Positions 1 through 9,750 of a stretch of DNA of 64,000 nucleotides are shown here, piece by piece. How positions within the stretch are numbered: position 1 is the first letter of the stretch; every line of letters begins with the position of its first letter. Source of the DNA: Paeniglutamicibacter psychrophenolicus (lineage in GTDB: Bacteria; Actinomycetota; Actinomycetes; Actinomycetales; Micrococcaceae); NCBI RefSeq assembly GCF_030812255.1, contig NZ_JAUSSH010000004.1:186001-250000 (forward strand), in the 5' to 3' direction. Both the position numbers and the translations under genes were made by a program. The notes beneath the pieces were generated by a model that did not search any database, was not told the origin of the DNA, and saw only the letters and a program-made list of their open reading frames with translations.

Positions 1-1
1 G

Positions 2-3000
2 GAACCCGACCCGCTGTCCCCGCCGGTGCGCAAGGACGTCCCGCCGGCCTCCAAGTTCAGCTACATCACGGTGCTGGCCCCGCTGCTGCTGGCAGGGGCC
101 ATGGTCCTGATGCTCGGGGACGCCCGCTTCGCGATGTTCGCCGCACTGAGCCCGGTCATGGCCGTGGGCATGTGGTTCGAGCAGAAGCACCGCCGCACCA
201 GGAACCTCAAGGAAGAGGACGAGCGGTTCACCGCGGCCCTGGACGACTTCGCCGCCGAGATCGCCGAGGCGGCCGCCGCCCAGGCCACGCGCCGCCACGC
301 CGAAATCCCCGACCCCGCCACCACCATGCGCATCGCCGCGGTGCCCACCACCGGGCTGTGGCAGCGCCGCGCCGGATCGGAAGGCTTCCTGGCGCTGAAC
401 GCGGGAATCGGCGACGTGCCCTGGGCCCCGAAGCTCGACGACCGCTCCTCCCCCGTACCCGATCCCCTGGTGCGAGAAGCGCTGGCCGCCAGCCGCATCC
501 CCGCCGCCCCGGTGCGGGTGGACCTCACAGACGCCGGCGTCGTGGGCATCGTCGGGGACCGTACCGGCGCCCTGGCCCTTGCCCGCTCCCTGCTCACCCA
601 AGCCGCCGTGCACGCCGGGCCGGCGGATTTGTCCGTCGCGGTGTTCTGCGACCGCGGGCGCGCCGGGGAATGGGATTGGGCCTCCTGGCTGCCGCACACC
701 CGCCGGCTGGGCACCGGCACCACCGAACGCTGGCTCTCCGATGACCGCAAGCGCAGCGCATCCCTGCTCCGTGCCCTGCGCGAGGGACTCGACGACTCCG
801 CCGGCGGCACCACGCTGCTGGTGCTGGACTCCGAGGTGCTCACCGAGGGCCGCGACGCCCCTGCGCGCGAGTTGCTGGGCCACGGCCGCTCGGTCCCCGG
901 GCTCGGGAGCCGCGGGCCGGGGCAGGGACCGCGGGTGGCGGGCATCGTGATTGCCGCCTCCGAGCGGCAGCTGCCGGCCTCCTGCACCACCGTGATCACG
1001 GTCGGTGCGGACGCCGCTGCCACGGTGCACGACCTCGGCGAGCTCACTTTCGTTTCCGACGTGGTGCTGGCCGGCATCGGCATCGAGGCAGCCGAGCGCT
1101 GCGCCATGGACCTGGCCCGCTTCGACGACCCGGAACTGGTGGTGCCCGGCGCGGCGCTGCCCTCCCTGGTGCGCCTGCCCGAGCTGCCGGGTATGCCTTC
1201 CCCCGACGCGGCCTCGATCCGCGCCGGGTGGGCCAAGGCCAAGGGCTTCTCCGCCCCCATCGGCACCTCCGAGTCCGGTCCGATATCCCTGGATTTGGTC
1301 AAGGATGGGCCGCACGGGCTGGTGGGCGGCACCACGGGTTCGGGCAAGAGCGAGTTCCTGCGCTCGCTGGTCGCCGGGCTCGCCGCCCGCAACGACGCCA
1401 CCCGGCTGAACTTCATCCTCATCGACTTCAAGGGCGGCGCCGCGTTTGCCGCCTGCGAGGCGCTGCCACACACCATCGGCACCATCTCCAACCTCGACGA
1501 GCAGCTGGCCGACCGCGCCCTGCGCTCGCTGGAGGCGGAGATGGCCCGCCGCCAGCGGATCTTCGCCGCCGCCGGGGAGGACATCGACAACCTCGACGCC
1601 TACCTGGCCACCCACCCGGCCGAACCCATGCCGCGGCTGCTGCTGGTCGTCGACGAGTTCGCAATGCTGGCCAAGGACTTCCCCGAGGTGCTCTCCTCGC
1701 TGGTCTCCGTCGCGGCCGTGGGCCGGACCCTGGGCGTGCACATGATCCTGGCGACCCAGCGCCCCGCCGGCGTGGTGAACGACGACATCCTGGCCAACAC
1801 CAACCTCCGGGTGGCGCTGCGGGTGCAGAGCCGGGACGATTCCTCCAACGTCATCGGCGTGCCGGCGGCCGCGGGCATCACCCGTGCGCAGACCGGTCGG
1901 GCCTACATCAAGCTGGGCCAGGACGAGATCACCGCCGTGCAGACCGCGCTGGTCACCGGGCGCGCGTCGCGGGCCGATGCCGCCGAGCTGGTGCTTGAGG
2001 ACATCGGGCACTTCGGGCTTCCGCTTCCTCCCCGGCCCCCGGCCCCGGGCGCCGAATCCGACGCCAGCGACCTGGACGAACTCATCGCGGCGATCACCGC
2101 CGCCCACGAGGCGGCCGGCTTCGGGGTGCCGCGCCCGGTCTGGCCCGTGGCGCTGGGCGAGCGCGTCCAGCTTTCCGGCTTCGCCGCAACGGACCCCGGC
2201 GACGGCCCGGCCCACCGGGCCTCCGGGATCCCGGAAGTGGGCGCGGTGCGCGGACGCTGCATCGAGGTGGCGCTGAAGGACGAGCCGGAGGCCCAGCGCC
2301 AGTCCCCGGCCGGCTGGGACCTGGCCCGCGGCAACCTGCTGTTGCTGGGCATCGCCGGATCGGGCACCAGCACCACGCTGGCATCCCTCGCCCTGGCCGC
2401 CGCGGCCGCCAAGGACCCGAAGGAGCTGGACCTGCTGGTGCTTGACACCGGCTCCCGCGCCCTGGCCCCGCTGGCCGCCCTGCCGCACACCAGCGCCTAC
2501 GTGGGCACCGGCCCCGGCTCCCGGGAACAGCAGGCCCGCTTCCTGCGCCACCTGCGCACCGAGTTGGCGCGCCGCCGTGCGGATCCCGCCGCGCGCCGCG
2601 AGACGCTGGTGCTCATCGACGGGCTGGCCACGCTGCGCGACGAGTTCCAGGACTACGACGGGCAGGGGCTGCTGGACGCGCTGAACCGGGCCTACGCCGA
2701 CGGCCCGGCACTGGGCCTGCACTTCGCCGTGTCCACGACCCGGGCCAAGGCGGTGCCCTCGGCCATCGACGAGGTCACCGTCCAGAAGTGGCTCTACCGG
2801 CTCGCGGACCCCTACGACTATTCGGCGCTGGGCGTGCGCGGGTCCAACATCCCGGCCGCGGTGCCCGGGCGCTGCGTGGATGCCGGGTCGCTGCGGCAGA
2901 TGCACATCGCCACCCCCGCCACCGACCTGGCCACCGCGGTGGCCACCGTGGCCGCGCGCTTCCCGGAGGCCGAACCCAAGCCCGCGGCCATCGGCAGGCT

Positions 3001-3679
3001 GCCCGAGGAGCTCACCGTGGCCGAACTCGGCGTGCCGGCACAGCTGGACGGGGAGCCGTGGCGCTTCCCGGTCGGGCTGCGCGAGGAGGACCTGGCCCCG
3101 GGCGTGCTGGAGGTCTACGAGGGCGAGCATGTGCTCATCTCCGGGCCCGCGCGCTCGGGCAAGTCGACGCTGCTGCTGGCCCTGGCCGAGTCGATCCGCG
3201 CCGCGGCCACCGCAAACGGGCAGCCGGTGGCGCTCTGGGGCGCCTGCGACAGGCGCTCCCCGCTGGCGACCGCGGACCTGGACAAGGTGGCGGTGGGCGC
3301 GGAGGACCTCCCGGCATTGCTGGCCTCGATCCGGCTCGAGCGCGGGCCCGTGGTGCTTTTGGTCGACGATGCCGAGCGCTTCGAGGATTCGGACCAGTCG
3401 CTGGCCAACCTCTTGTCCTCTTCGGCGCAGGTGTGCGTGATCGCCGCGGGCCGTTCCGCCGACCTGCGGGGGCTGTATGCGCACTGGACCAAGACGCTGC
3501 GCAAGTCGCGCTGCGGGGTGCTGTTGGTTCCCGACGTCGACTACGACGGGGAGCTGTTGGGCGTGACCCTGCCGCGCCGCGCGCCGGTGGCGGTGACCCC
3601 GGGCCGCGGCTACCTCTGCGTCGGCGGGGTCCCGGCCTTCATCCAGTCCATGGGCCCGGAGGCGGCACCCGGCGCCTGA
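2..3679 (+). CDS. FtsK/SpoIIIE-type ATPase, EccC-like (5' partial)
   Basis: The reading frame is open from the window edge, so the true start lies upstream; residues here are counted from the GTG at 26. Two hydrophobic segments (about 10-31 and 35-51) are followed by three P-loop ATPase modules. The first has Walker A GGTTGSGKSE near residue 433 and Walker B LLLVVDEFAM near 539. The second has a degenerate Walker A, GIAGSGTST near 774, with Thr in place of Lys. The third has GPARSGKST near 1038 and VVLLVDDAE near 1108. Three tandem FtsK modules behind a membrane anchor is the plan of EccC/YukB motor ATPases of type VII secretion; related actinobacterial proteins carry an N-terminal FHA domain, which would lie outside this window. 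It converges on the kinase gene 28 bp away. Family confident, secretion role inferred. Confidence 0.88.
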   Translation, partial: EPDPLSPPVRKDVPPASKFSYITVLAPLLLAGAMVLMLGDARFAMFAALSPVMAVGMWFEQKHRRTRNLKEEDERFTAALDDFAAEIAEAAAAQATRRHAEIPDPATTMRIAAVPTTGLWQRRAGSEGFLALNAGIGDVPWAPKLDDRSSPVPDPLVREALAASRIPAAPVRVDLTDAGVVGIVGDRTGALALARSLLTQAAVHAGPADLSVAVFCDRGRAGEWDWASWLPHTRRLGTGTTERWLSDDRKRSASLLRALREGLDDSAGGTTLLVLDSEVLTEGRDAPARELLGHGRSVPGLGSRGPGQGPRVAGIVIAASERQLPASCTTVITVGADAAATVHDLGELTFVSDVVLAGIGIEAAERCAMDLARFDDPELVVPGAALPSLVRLPELPGMPSPDAASIRAGWAKAKGFSAPIGTSESGPISLDLVKDGPHGLVGGTTGSGKSEFLRSLVAGLAARNDATRLNFILIDFKGGAAFAACEALPHTIGTISNLDEQLADRALRSLEAEMARRQRIFAAAGEDIDNLDAYLATHPAEPMPRLLLVVDEFAMLAKDFPEVLSSLVSVAAVGRTLGVHMILATQRPAGVVNDDILANTNLRVALRVQSRDDSSNVIGVPAAAGITRAQTGRAYIKLGQDEITAVQTALVTGRASRADAAELVLEDIGHFGLPLPPRPPAPGAESDASDLDELIAAITAAHEAAGFGVPRPVWPVALGERVQLSGFAATDPGDGPAHRASGIPEVGAVRGRCIEVALKDEPEAQRQSPAGWDLARGNLLLLGIAGSGTSTTLASLALAAAAAKDPKELDLLVLDTGSRALAPLAALPHTSAYVGTGPGSREQQARFLRHLRTELARRRADPAARRETLVLIDGLATLRDEFQDYDGQGLLDALNRAYADGPALGLHFAVSTTRAKAVPSAIDEVTVQKWLYRLADPYDYSALGVRGSNIPAAVPGRCVDAGSLRQMHIATPATDLATAVATVAARFPEAEPKPAAIGRLPEELTVAELGVPAQLDGEPWRFPVGLREEDLAPGVLEVYEGEHVLISGPARSGKSTLLLALAESIRAAATANGQPVALWGACDRRSPLATADLDKVAVGAEDLPALLASIRLERGPVVLLVDDAERFEDSDQSLANLLSSSAQVCVIAAGRSADLRGLYAHWTKTLRKSRCGVLLVPDVDYDGELLGVTLPRRAPVAVTPGRGYLCVGGVPAFIQSMGPEAAPGA

Positions 3680-3707
3680 ACCGCGGTACGGCGGCCACGG
3701 CGGGGTG

Positions 3708-5681
3708 CTACTCGCGGGTGGTGATGGAAAACGGGTCGCTGGCCAGGTCGGTGAAGTTGCCGACCCCCGCCCGCAGGATGCAGCTCGGGGAGACCGACAG
3801 CGCCGTGACCACCAGCCCGTCGGCGGAGACCGCCAGGGAACCGGAGCAGCCGTCTGAGAAGCGCACGCCCTCTTCTCCCCCGGCCACCGCGGCGAGCATC
3901 GCCGAGGCCTTGCCCGTGGACGGGGAGGCGTACAGCGGGTTCAGCACGTCCGGCCCGCCGGGCCACACCGGCACCAGGGTGACAGGCAGCGCCGTCTGGC
4001 TCACCGTGCGCGCCGGGGTGGTGACCAGGATGTCGCGCAGGCGCTGCACCGGGTACTCCGAGCCGCCGGCCTCCGGGTCCGACACCGCGGCGGTGGTCGC
4101 CGCGGCCGCGCCCTGCAGCCATTTCCCCAGCGCGTCCTCGCCGGTGAGTTCCACGGGGATCCGCGCGCTGGCCTCCACGCTGCCCTTGGCCGGAACGGCG
4201 ATCCCGGAAAGGCTCCACCCGCAGGCTTCGGAAATGCCCGTCAGGCTCGGCTGGTTGCGGGTGACCTCGATTTTTTCCCAGGTCGCCGGCGGGCATGCTG
4301 CGGAGCCTGCGGCGCCCGGGAGTACCTCGAGGAAGGGTCCGGCCAGCGGCGCCTTCTGCGCCGCGTAGGTGATCGTCAGCCGCACTTCCTTCGCCTGCGC
4401 GTCGTATTGGGCGCTGCGGCTGACCGACAGCCCGCTGGGCAGCGGGGCGTCCTGTTGGCTCGCGGTGGCATCGGGCGCCGGTGCCGCGGCGGGGGCGTCG
4501 GGCCCGGCCAGGGCCACGGCCCCGACGACAATCGCGCTGGCCGCCACGAGCCCGGCGGCGATCAGGGCGATGGCCTTGCCGGTCAGCCACGCCGGCCGCC
4601 GGCCGGAGGATCGCGGGGCGGGCGCCGACTGGGGACGGGGCCGCTGCTCGGGCCGGGGCATCGAGCGCACCACGGTGTGCTGGCCGGCCGGTCCCAGATC
4701 GGGGATCTCTGAGTTGGGGACACCGATCCCGGGACCCGCCTGCGCACCGGGTTCCGGCTGCGCAGCCGCGCCGCGCAGCACCGTCGCCGGACGTTGCAGG
4801 GGCTCGAACGCCTCGGGCCCTGTGGCAACGGGCAGGGCAGACAGGTCGGCGAACCGGGCGGAGAGGCGGCGCAGCAGCGCCGCGGCCTCGGGGGCGCCGG
4901 GCCGTTGGCGCGGATCCTTGTCCAGCAGGGATTCGAGCGCCTCCCACACGGCCTCGGGCACCGCCAGGCGCGGCGGCATGGTGGTCACGTGGCGGTAGGC
5001 GAGGGTGAAGTCGGTGCCGGTGCCGGCGAACGGGGTGCGTCCGGCCAGCAGCTCGTAGAGCATGATCCCGGTGGCGTAGAGGTCCGCGGCGGGCCCCACC
5101 TCGCCGGAGCTGAGCAGTTCGGGGGGCATGTAGGCGGGGGTCCCGACCAGGCCGGTGGTGTGCCTGGCCCTTTCGTGCACGACCGAGGCAATGCCGAAGT
5201 CCGAAACCCGCACGGCGCTGGCGAGTCCCGGTTTCCAGGGCTCGGCCAGCAGCACGTTATCGGGCTTGATGTCCCGGTGCGCAGTGTTTCGGGTGTGCGC
5301 GTACGCGAGCGCGTCGAGCACCTCGGCGCAGAGCACCAGGGCGTCCGCGGCGGGCAGGGTGTGCCGCTCCTCGAGCAGGTCGCGCAGCGACCCGCCGGCC
5401 ACCAGGTCCATGAGGATCGCGAGCCGCTCGCCCTCGACCACGAGATCCCTGACCGCGACGATGTTAGGGTGCCGCAGCCCCAGCAGCACGGAGCGTTCCT
5501 TCACGAAGCGTTCCACCAGGGCGGGGTCGTGCGCGTGTTCCGGGCGCAGCACCTTGGCCGCGAGGTCGACGCCGCCAGAGAGCGCGCCGACCCGCCACAC
5601 CTCGCCCACCGCACCGGAGCCGATGGGCTCGATGAAGCGGTAGGAGGCGCCGAGCGCGTCACCGGGCTGCACGTTTGCCAT
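3708..5681 (-). CDS. Membrane Ser/Thr protein kinase (PknB/Hanks type)
   Basis: Phosphorylates Ser/Thr on protein substrates from the cytoplasmic face of the membrane. The 657-residue protein has the glycine loop GSGAVG at 21-26, the ATP-binding Lys in AAK at 41-43, the catalytic loop HRDIKPDN at 135-142 and DFG at 161-163. A Pro/Arg-rich juxtamembrane region leads to one transmembrane helix (about 370-392), then about 260 extracellular residues with a few Cys that resemble no sensor domain I recognise (no PASTA repeats). I chose the ATG at 5681 because GAGGAG lies about 11 nt upstream; the frame stays open for 22 more codons, but those run through an inverted repeat. The neighbouring EccC-like ATPase suggests an FHA/kinase signalling cluster extending past the window start. 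Confidence 0.9.
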   Translation of the reverse strand: MANVQPGDALGASYRFIEPIGSGAVGEVWRVGALSGGVDLAAKVLRPEHAHDPALVERFVKERSVLLGLRHPNIVAVRDLVVEGERLAILMDLVAGGSLRDLLEERHTLPAADALVLCAEVLDALAYAHTRNTAHRDIKPDNVLLAEPWKPGLASAVRVSDFGIASVVHERARHTTGLVGTPAYMPPELLSSGEVGPAADLYATGIMLYELLAGRTPFAGTGTDFTLAYRHVTTMPPRLAVPEAVWEALESLLDKDPRQRPGAPEAAALLRRLSARFADLSALPVATGPEAFEPLQRPATVLRGAAAQPEPGAQAGPGIGVPNSEIPDLGPAGQHTVVRSMPRPEQRPRPQSAPAPRSSGRRPAWLTGKAIALIAAGLVAASAIVVGAVALAGPDAPAAAPAPDATASQQDAPLPSGLSVSRSAQYDAQAKEVRLTITYAAQKAPLAGPFLEVLPGAAGSAACPPATWEKIEVTRNQPSLTGISEACGWSLSGIAVPAKGSVEASARIPVELTGEDALGKWLQGAAAATTAAVSDPEAGGSEYPVQRLRDILVTTPARTVSQTALPVTLVPVWPGGPDVLNPLYASPSTGKASAMLAAVAGGEEGVRFSDGCSGSLAVSADGLVVTALSVSPSCILRAGVGNFTDLASDPFSITTRE

Positions 5682-5709
5682 TGTTCGTTGTTGCTCCTCG
5701 GTTAAGCAG

Positions 5710-5750
5710 CAATTGTTCGTGCCGGACCACAAGGTCGGAACGAACAATTG
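5710..5750. repeat. Inverted repeat with 18-19 nt arms upstream of the kinase gene
   Basis: The left arm (5710-5728) and right arm (5733-5750) are near-perfect reverse complements around a 4-nt centre, both built on CAATTGTTCG. A further direct copy of ATTGTTCGT sits at 5680-5688 over the kinase start, 32 bp (three helical turns) from the left-arm copy. The repeat is AT-rich and lacks a T-run, so an operator is as likely as a terminator for the DUF3151 transcript. Confidence 0.6.
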
Positions 5751-5778
5751 CCAGCCGGGCCCACGGCCCGTAGGGGGT

Positions 5779-6198
5779 TTACTCGGCTTCGAGCGCCGCG
5801 GCAGCGAGCGGGTCGGAGTCGTTCAGGAAGCGGCCAATGCGCTCGACTTCCTCGGCTTCGCCGATCGCGGCGGCGGCGCGCTGCAGCGCATAGAGCGAAC
5901 GCAGGAAGCCGCGGTTGGGTTCGTGTGCCCAGGGCACCGGACCCTGTCCGCGCCAGCCGGCCTTGCGCAGGGCATCGAGTCCGCGGTGGTAGCCCACCCG
6001 GGCGTAGGCGTAGGACTCGACGACGTGGCCCTCGGCGTGCGCCTCGTTGGCCAACAGGGCCCAGCCGGTCGAGGAGGCCGGGAAGGCGGCGGCGATGTCC
6101 ACCGCTTCGTCTCCGGCCTCCAGCCGCGCGTTGACCTCGGTTTCCTCCGGCAACAGCGTTGCGGGGATGCCCAGCAGGTTTGCTCCAAGATCGGCCAT
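5779..6198 (-). CDS. DUF3151 family protein
   Basis: A 139-residue soluble protein of the actinobacterial DUF3151 family; function unknown. It is mostly alpha-helical with a conserved Gly-Tyr-His-Arg-Gly-Leu-Asp-Ala-Leu-Arg stretch (GYHRGLDALR) and a following Trp-rich GWRGQGPVPW segment. The ATG is 2 bp after the aldolase stop, so the two genes are almost certainly one transcript, and a role tied to aldolase or central carbon metabolism is a reasonable guess from that linkage. No transmembrane segment or signal peptide is visible. Confidence 0.85.
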   Translation of the reverse strand: MADLGANLLGIPATLLPEETEVNARLEAGDEAVDIAAAFPASSTGWALLANEAHAEGHVVESYAYARVGYHRGLDALRKAGWRGQGPVPWAHEPNRGFLRSLYALQRAAAAIGEAEEVERIGRFLNDSDPLAAAALEAE

Positions 6199-6200
6199 GG

Positions 6201-7223
<1,023 letters not shown>

Positions 7224-7345
7224 ACTGACTCCTATGTAGATAAGGAATGTGTGGGGAGTAGACCTCGTTGGCTACCTCCATCCTAGCTACTTGTGTGCTG
7301 GATCGCTCACGGGATGACGCACCGACCCGGAGGGTGACATGCCAA

Positions 7346-7366
7346 GGGCGCCGGTTCACGGCGCCC
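7346..7366 (-). terminator. Hairpin downstream of the first M23 gene
   Basis: A perfect 8-bp GC stem (GGGCGCCG / CGGCGCCC) with a 5-nt loop lies 12 bp past the M23 stop on the minus strand. Only two T residues follow, so it is a weak intrinsic terminator or an RNA-stabilising hairpin. Confidence 0.5.
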
Positions 7367-7378
7367 CTGACATGCGAT

Positions 7379-9328
7379 TCACTTGTCGGCGGCCGCTTCA
7401 CCCCCCGTGTCGGCGGGTGCATCGGCTGCGCTTTCGGCGGCAGGCTTGGCCACGGGCTCCGGGGCCTTGGGCTTGACTGCTTCGGCCTTCGCGGGGGCCG
7501 GAGCCGGTGCGGCGACCTTCTTTACCGGGGCAACCGGTGCCTTGGGTGCCACGGGCTTCGGCTTGGCCACGGGTGCGGCCTTGACGGCTTCGACCGGGGC
7601 CTTCGGCGCGGCGACCGTCTTTGGGGCCGGTGTTGCGACCTTTTTGACCGGAGCCGGTGCTTCGGCCTTCTTGGGTGCCGCTGCTGCGACCTTCTTGACC
7701 GGAGACGGAGCCTCGGCCTTCTTGGGCGCCGGAGCGGAGACCGTCTTGGCCTCGGGTTCCTCGGCAGGCTTCACCGGCGGCTGTTCGACGGCGGGCGCCT
7801 TCTGGACCGCGGGGGCTTCCTGGTCGGATTCCTTCTTCGCCGGTTCGATTTCGGCTGAATCCGTGGTGGTCCCGTCGTCCTTGGGAGTGGACGTCTTCGG
7901 TTCGGATTCCACCTGAGGCGCTGCGTCTTCGGCCTTCGGTGCAGTTGCCCCGTCCGTTGGTCCGGTCGAGGGCCCATCGGCCTCGGTTTCCGGAAGCGGG
8001 ATCTCCAGCGTCGGAACCTCGTTCACCTCGGGCAGCGGGGTGGTCGTTTCCGGTGCCTCGGTGGTCGGGGCGTCCGTTTTCGGGTCCGGGGCCTGGGTCG
8101 TTGGAGACTCGGGTGCCGGCGTGGTCGGAGCCGGCGTGGTCGGAGCCGGCGTGGTCGGAGCCGGCGTGGTCGGAGCCGGCGTGGATTCCGGCTTCGGCTT
8201 CGGCTTCACCTGAGGTGCCGGAGCCTGGGCGGTCGGTGCAGGCTTGGTGTGTGGCTTCGGCTTCACCTGCGGCGCAGGCTTCGGCTTTGCTTCCGGCTTG
8301 TGTGTTGCCGGTGGCTCAGCCTTCGGTGCAGCGACAGGCGCCCGGTGCCTGGTTGGTGCCGGACTTGGGTTGTGCGCGTGAGGTGCCGAGGCCCAACGCG
8401 CCGGGAAGTCCGCCGCGCCGCCCTCGGATGAGCGGGGTGCCCCGGTGTTGCGGATCGGTTCTGCCGCGATGGTGGTGCGGCGCGAATCGATCATGGGATT
8501 GGGCTGGCCCGAGATCGGAGGCAGGAAGTTCCGTGGATCATTCCAGCGCCCATTGATGATGACCTCGAGGTGCACGTGGCAACCCGTGGAGTTCCCCGTG
8601 GTGCCGCTCAACGCGATGAGCTGGCCCTGCTTGACGATGTCGCCCACCTTGGCAATGAGCCGGGAATTGTGGCTGTAGCCGGTGCGCACGGAGGACCCGT
8701 GGTCGATGGTCACGCGCATGCCCGAGTGCCCGGCCCAGGCCGACTGGATCACCACGCCGTCGGCGGATGCATACACCGGCGACCCGCACGGAACGGCATA
8801 GTCCTGGCCGATGTGGATCTGCGTGCCTGCACCGGTCGGGTTGTGTCGCCACCCGTACGGGCTGGTGATGTGCCGTGATGTCACCGGGTGCATGAGTTGG
8901 ATGTTTCCGGGAAGCGCCCCAAGCACTCCCACGTTCTGGCCAACCAGAATGCCGGCGGCATTGGGCTGCGCTGCAGCCCCCAGGCCGGAGCCGGAATGCG
9001 CCTGAAAAGCAGGTAAGGCGCCGGCCGGTTCCCCGTCGCTGCCGAGCCCTGAGGCGGTGCTGGTGATTCCCAGCGTCTGCCACGCGATCGCGTCCACGCC
9101 GCTGAGCAATGAGACCCTGACCGGCTGCACGTAGGCCGCGGCTTCGTAGTTCGGTGCTTGTACGGGTTGCGGCGCGATTTGGTCCGCGGACAGGCCCAAG
9201 CCGGGCGCCCCCGACATCGCCACGGCCGCGGCCACGGCAAGCCCCAAGGCTGAAATTTGTGGGATCTTGTTCGTCGAACGACCGGCTCTGCCCGGCACAG
9301 TACCCCTATTGACCTGATGTTTTTTCAT
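7379..9328 (-). CDS. Secreted M23 metallopeptidase with Pro/Ala/Lys-rich tail
   Basis: Predicted exported peptidoglycan endopeptidase (LytM/lysostaphin family). From the ATG at 9328 it has 649 residues: a basic N-terminus and hydrophobic signal segment (about 25-45), a spacer, then the M23 domain (about 145-265) with zinc ligands H172 and D176 in HIGQD, a YSH motif, and the catalytic HVH at 251-253. Beyond residue 290 the protein is low complexity: PAPTT repeats, then Lys/Ala/Pro blocks (KKAEAP, KPKP) resembling wall-spanning or wall-binding linkers. The ATG was chosen because AGGGGG lies 9 nt upstream; an in-frame TTG three codons earlier abuts that site directly. A paralogue with a different tail lies immediately upstream. 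Confidence 0.9.
   Translation of the reverse strand: MKKHQVNRGTVPGRAGRSTNKIPQISALGLAVAAAVAMSGAPGLGLSADQIAPQPVQAPNYEAAAYVQPVRVSLLSGVDAIAWQTLGITSTASGLGSDGEPAGALPAFQAHSGSGLGAAAQPNAAGILVGQNVGVLGALPGNIQLMHPVTSRHITSPYGWRHNPTGAGTQIHIGQDYAVPCGSPVYASADGVVIQSAWAGHSGMRVTIDHGSSVRTGYSHNSRLIAKVGDIVKQGQLIALSGTTGNSTGCHVHLEVIINGRWNDPRNFLPPISGQPNPMIDSRRTTIAAEPIRNTGAPRSSEGGAADFPARWASAPHAHNPSPAPTRHRAPVAAPKAEPPATHKPEAKPKPAPQVKPKPHTKPAPTAQAPAPQVKPKPKPESTPAPTTPAPTTPAPTTPAPTTPAPESPTTQAPDPKTDAPTTEAPETTTPLPEVNEVPTLEIPLPETEADGPSTGPTDGATAPKAEDAAPQVESEPKTSTPKDDGTTTDSAEIEPAKKESDQEAPAVQKAPAVEQPPVKPAEEPEAKTVSAPAPKKAEAPSPVKKVAAAAPKKAEAPAPVKKVATPAPKTVAAPKAPVEAVKAAPVAKPKPVAPKAPVAPVKKVAAPAPAPAKAEAVKPKAPEPVAKPAAESAADAPADTGGEAAADK
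8115..8174 (-). repeat. Four perfect 15-bp tandem repeats inside the M23 gene
   Basis: The unit gccggcgtggtcgga occurs four times head to tail with a partial fifth copy to 8185. It encodes a PAPTT pentapeptide repeat. A multiple of three, it can change copy number without shifting frame. Confidence 0.92.
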
Positions 9329-9750
9329 CGGTAACAACCCCCTGTTGAGTCACCATGAAGATTTTGCGCAGCCAAATGAGGGAGGTGGTCTGGCCGAGAC
9401 CAGCGAGTTGTCCGTGTCACCCCAAGTAACTGAACACTTAGGCATCACCGTAACGCACGCGTGCCCAGGAATAAAGAGTTCATTCCACAAGATCCCAATT
9501 TGGTTTCACCGTGCCCGGCTTTCCCACACTGGAAGGGATGCGTAAGAGGCGCCGATACGGGCTTGGACGGGCCTATTCTTATTCGCGCGCACTGCCACGA
9601 CGGGCCCATCATTCCCTGCGCAGACCTAAAAGCTACTGCCCTGTTTGGGAACGCCCGTCACTTCATCGATAATTCCGCAGCGGGCCCCGGGGTGCGGACA
9701 CCCGTCTGCCCGCAGAGACCGGCTTCTTCGATGCGGGTGGCGTGGAATGA
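9329..9750. other. Intergenic region between the two M23 paralogues
   Basis: No credible gene lies here; frames open in this stretch are antisense extensions. It should hold the promoter and leader of the downstream M23 gene (minus strand). A small perfect hairpin, TGGTCT GGCCG AGACCA, lies at 9386-9402, about 60 nt before the start codon. I could not identify a known riboswitch by eye. Confidence 0.5.

Noticed and set aside
5682-5747. Kinase start at 5747
   Set aside because: The extra 22 codons run through the inverted repeat and there is a good ribosome site only for the ATG at 5681.
9329-9337. TTG start for the first M23 peptidase
   Set aside because: The ribosome site abuts this TTG directly; the ATG at 9328 has proper spacing.
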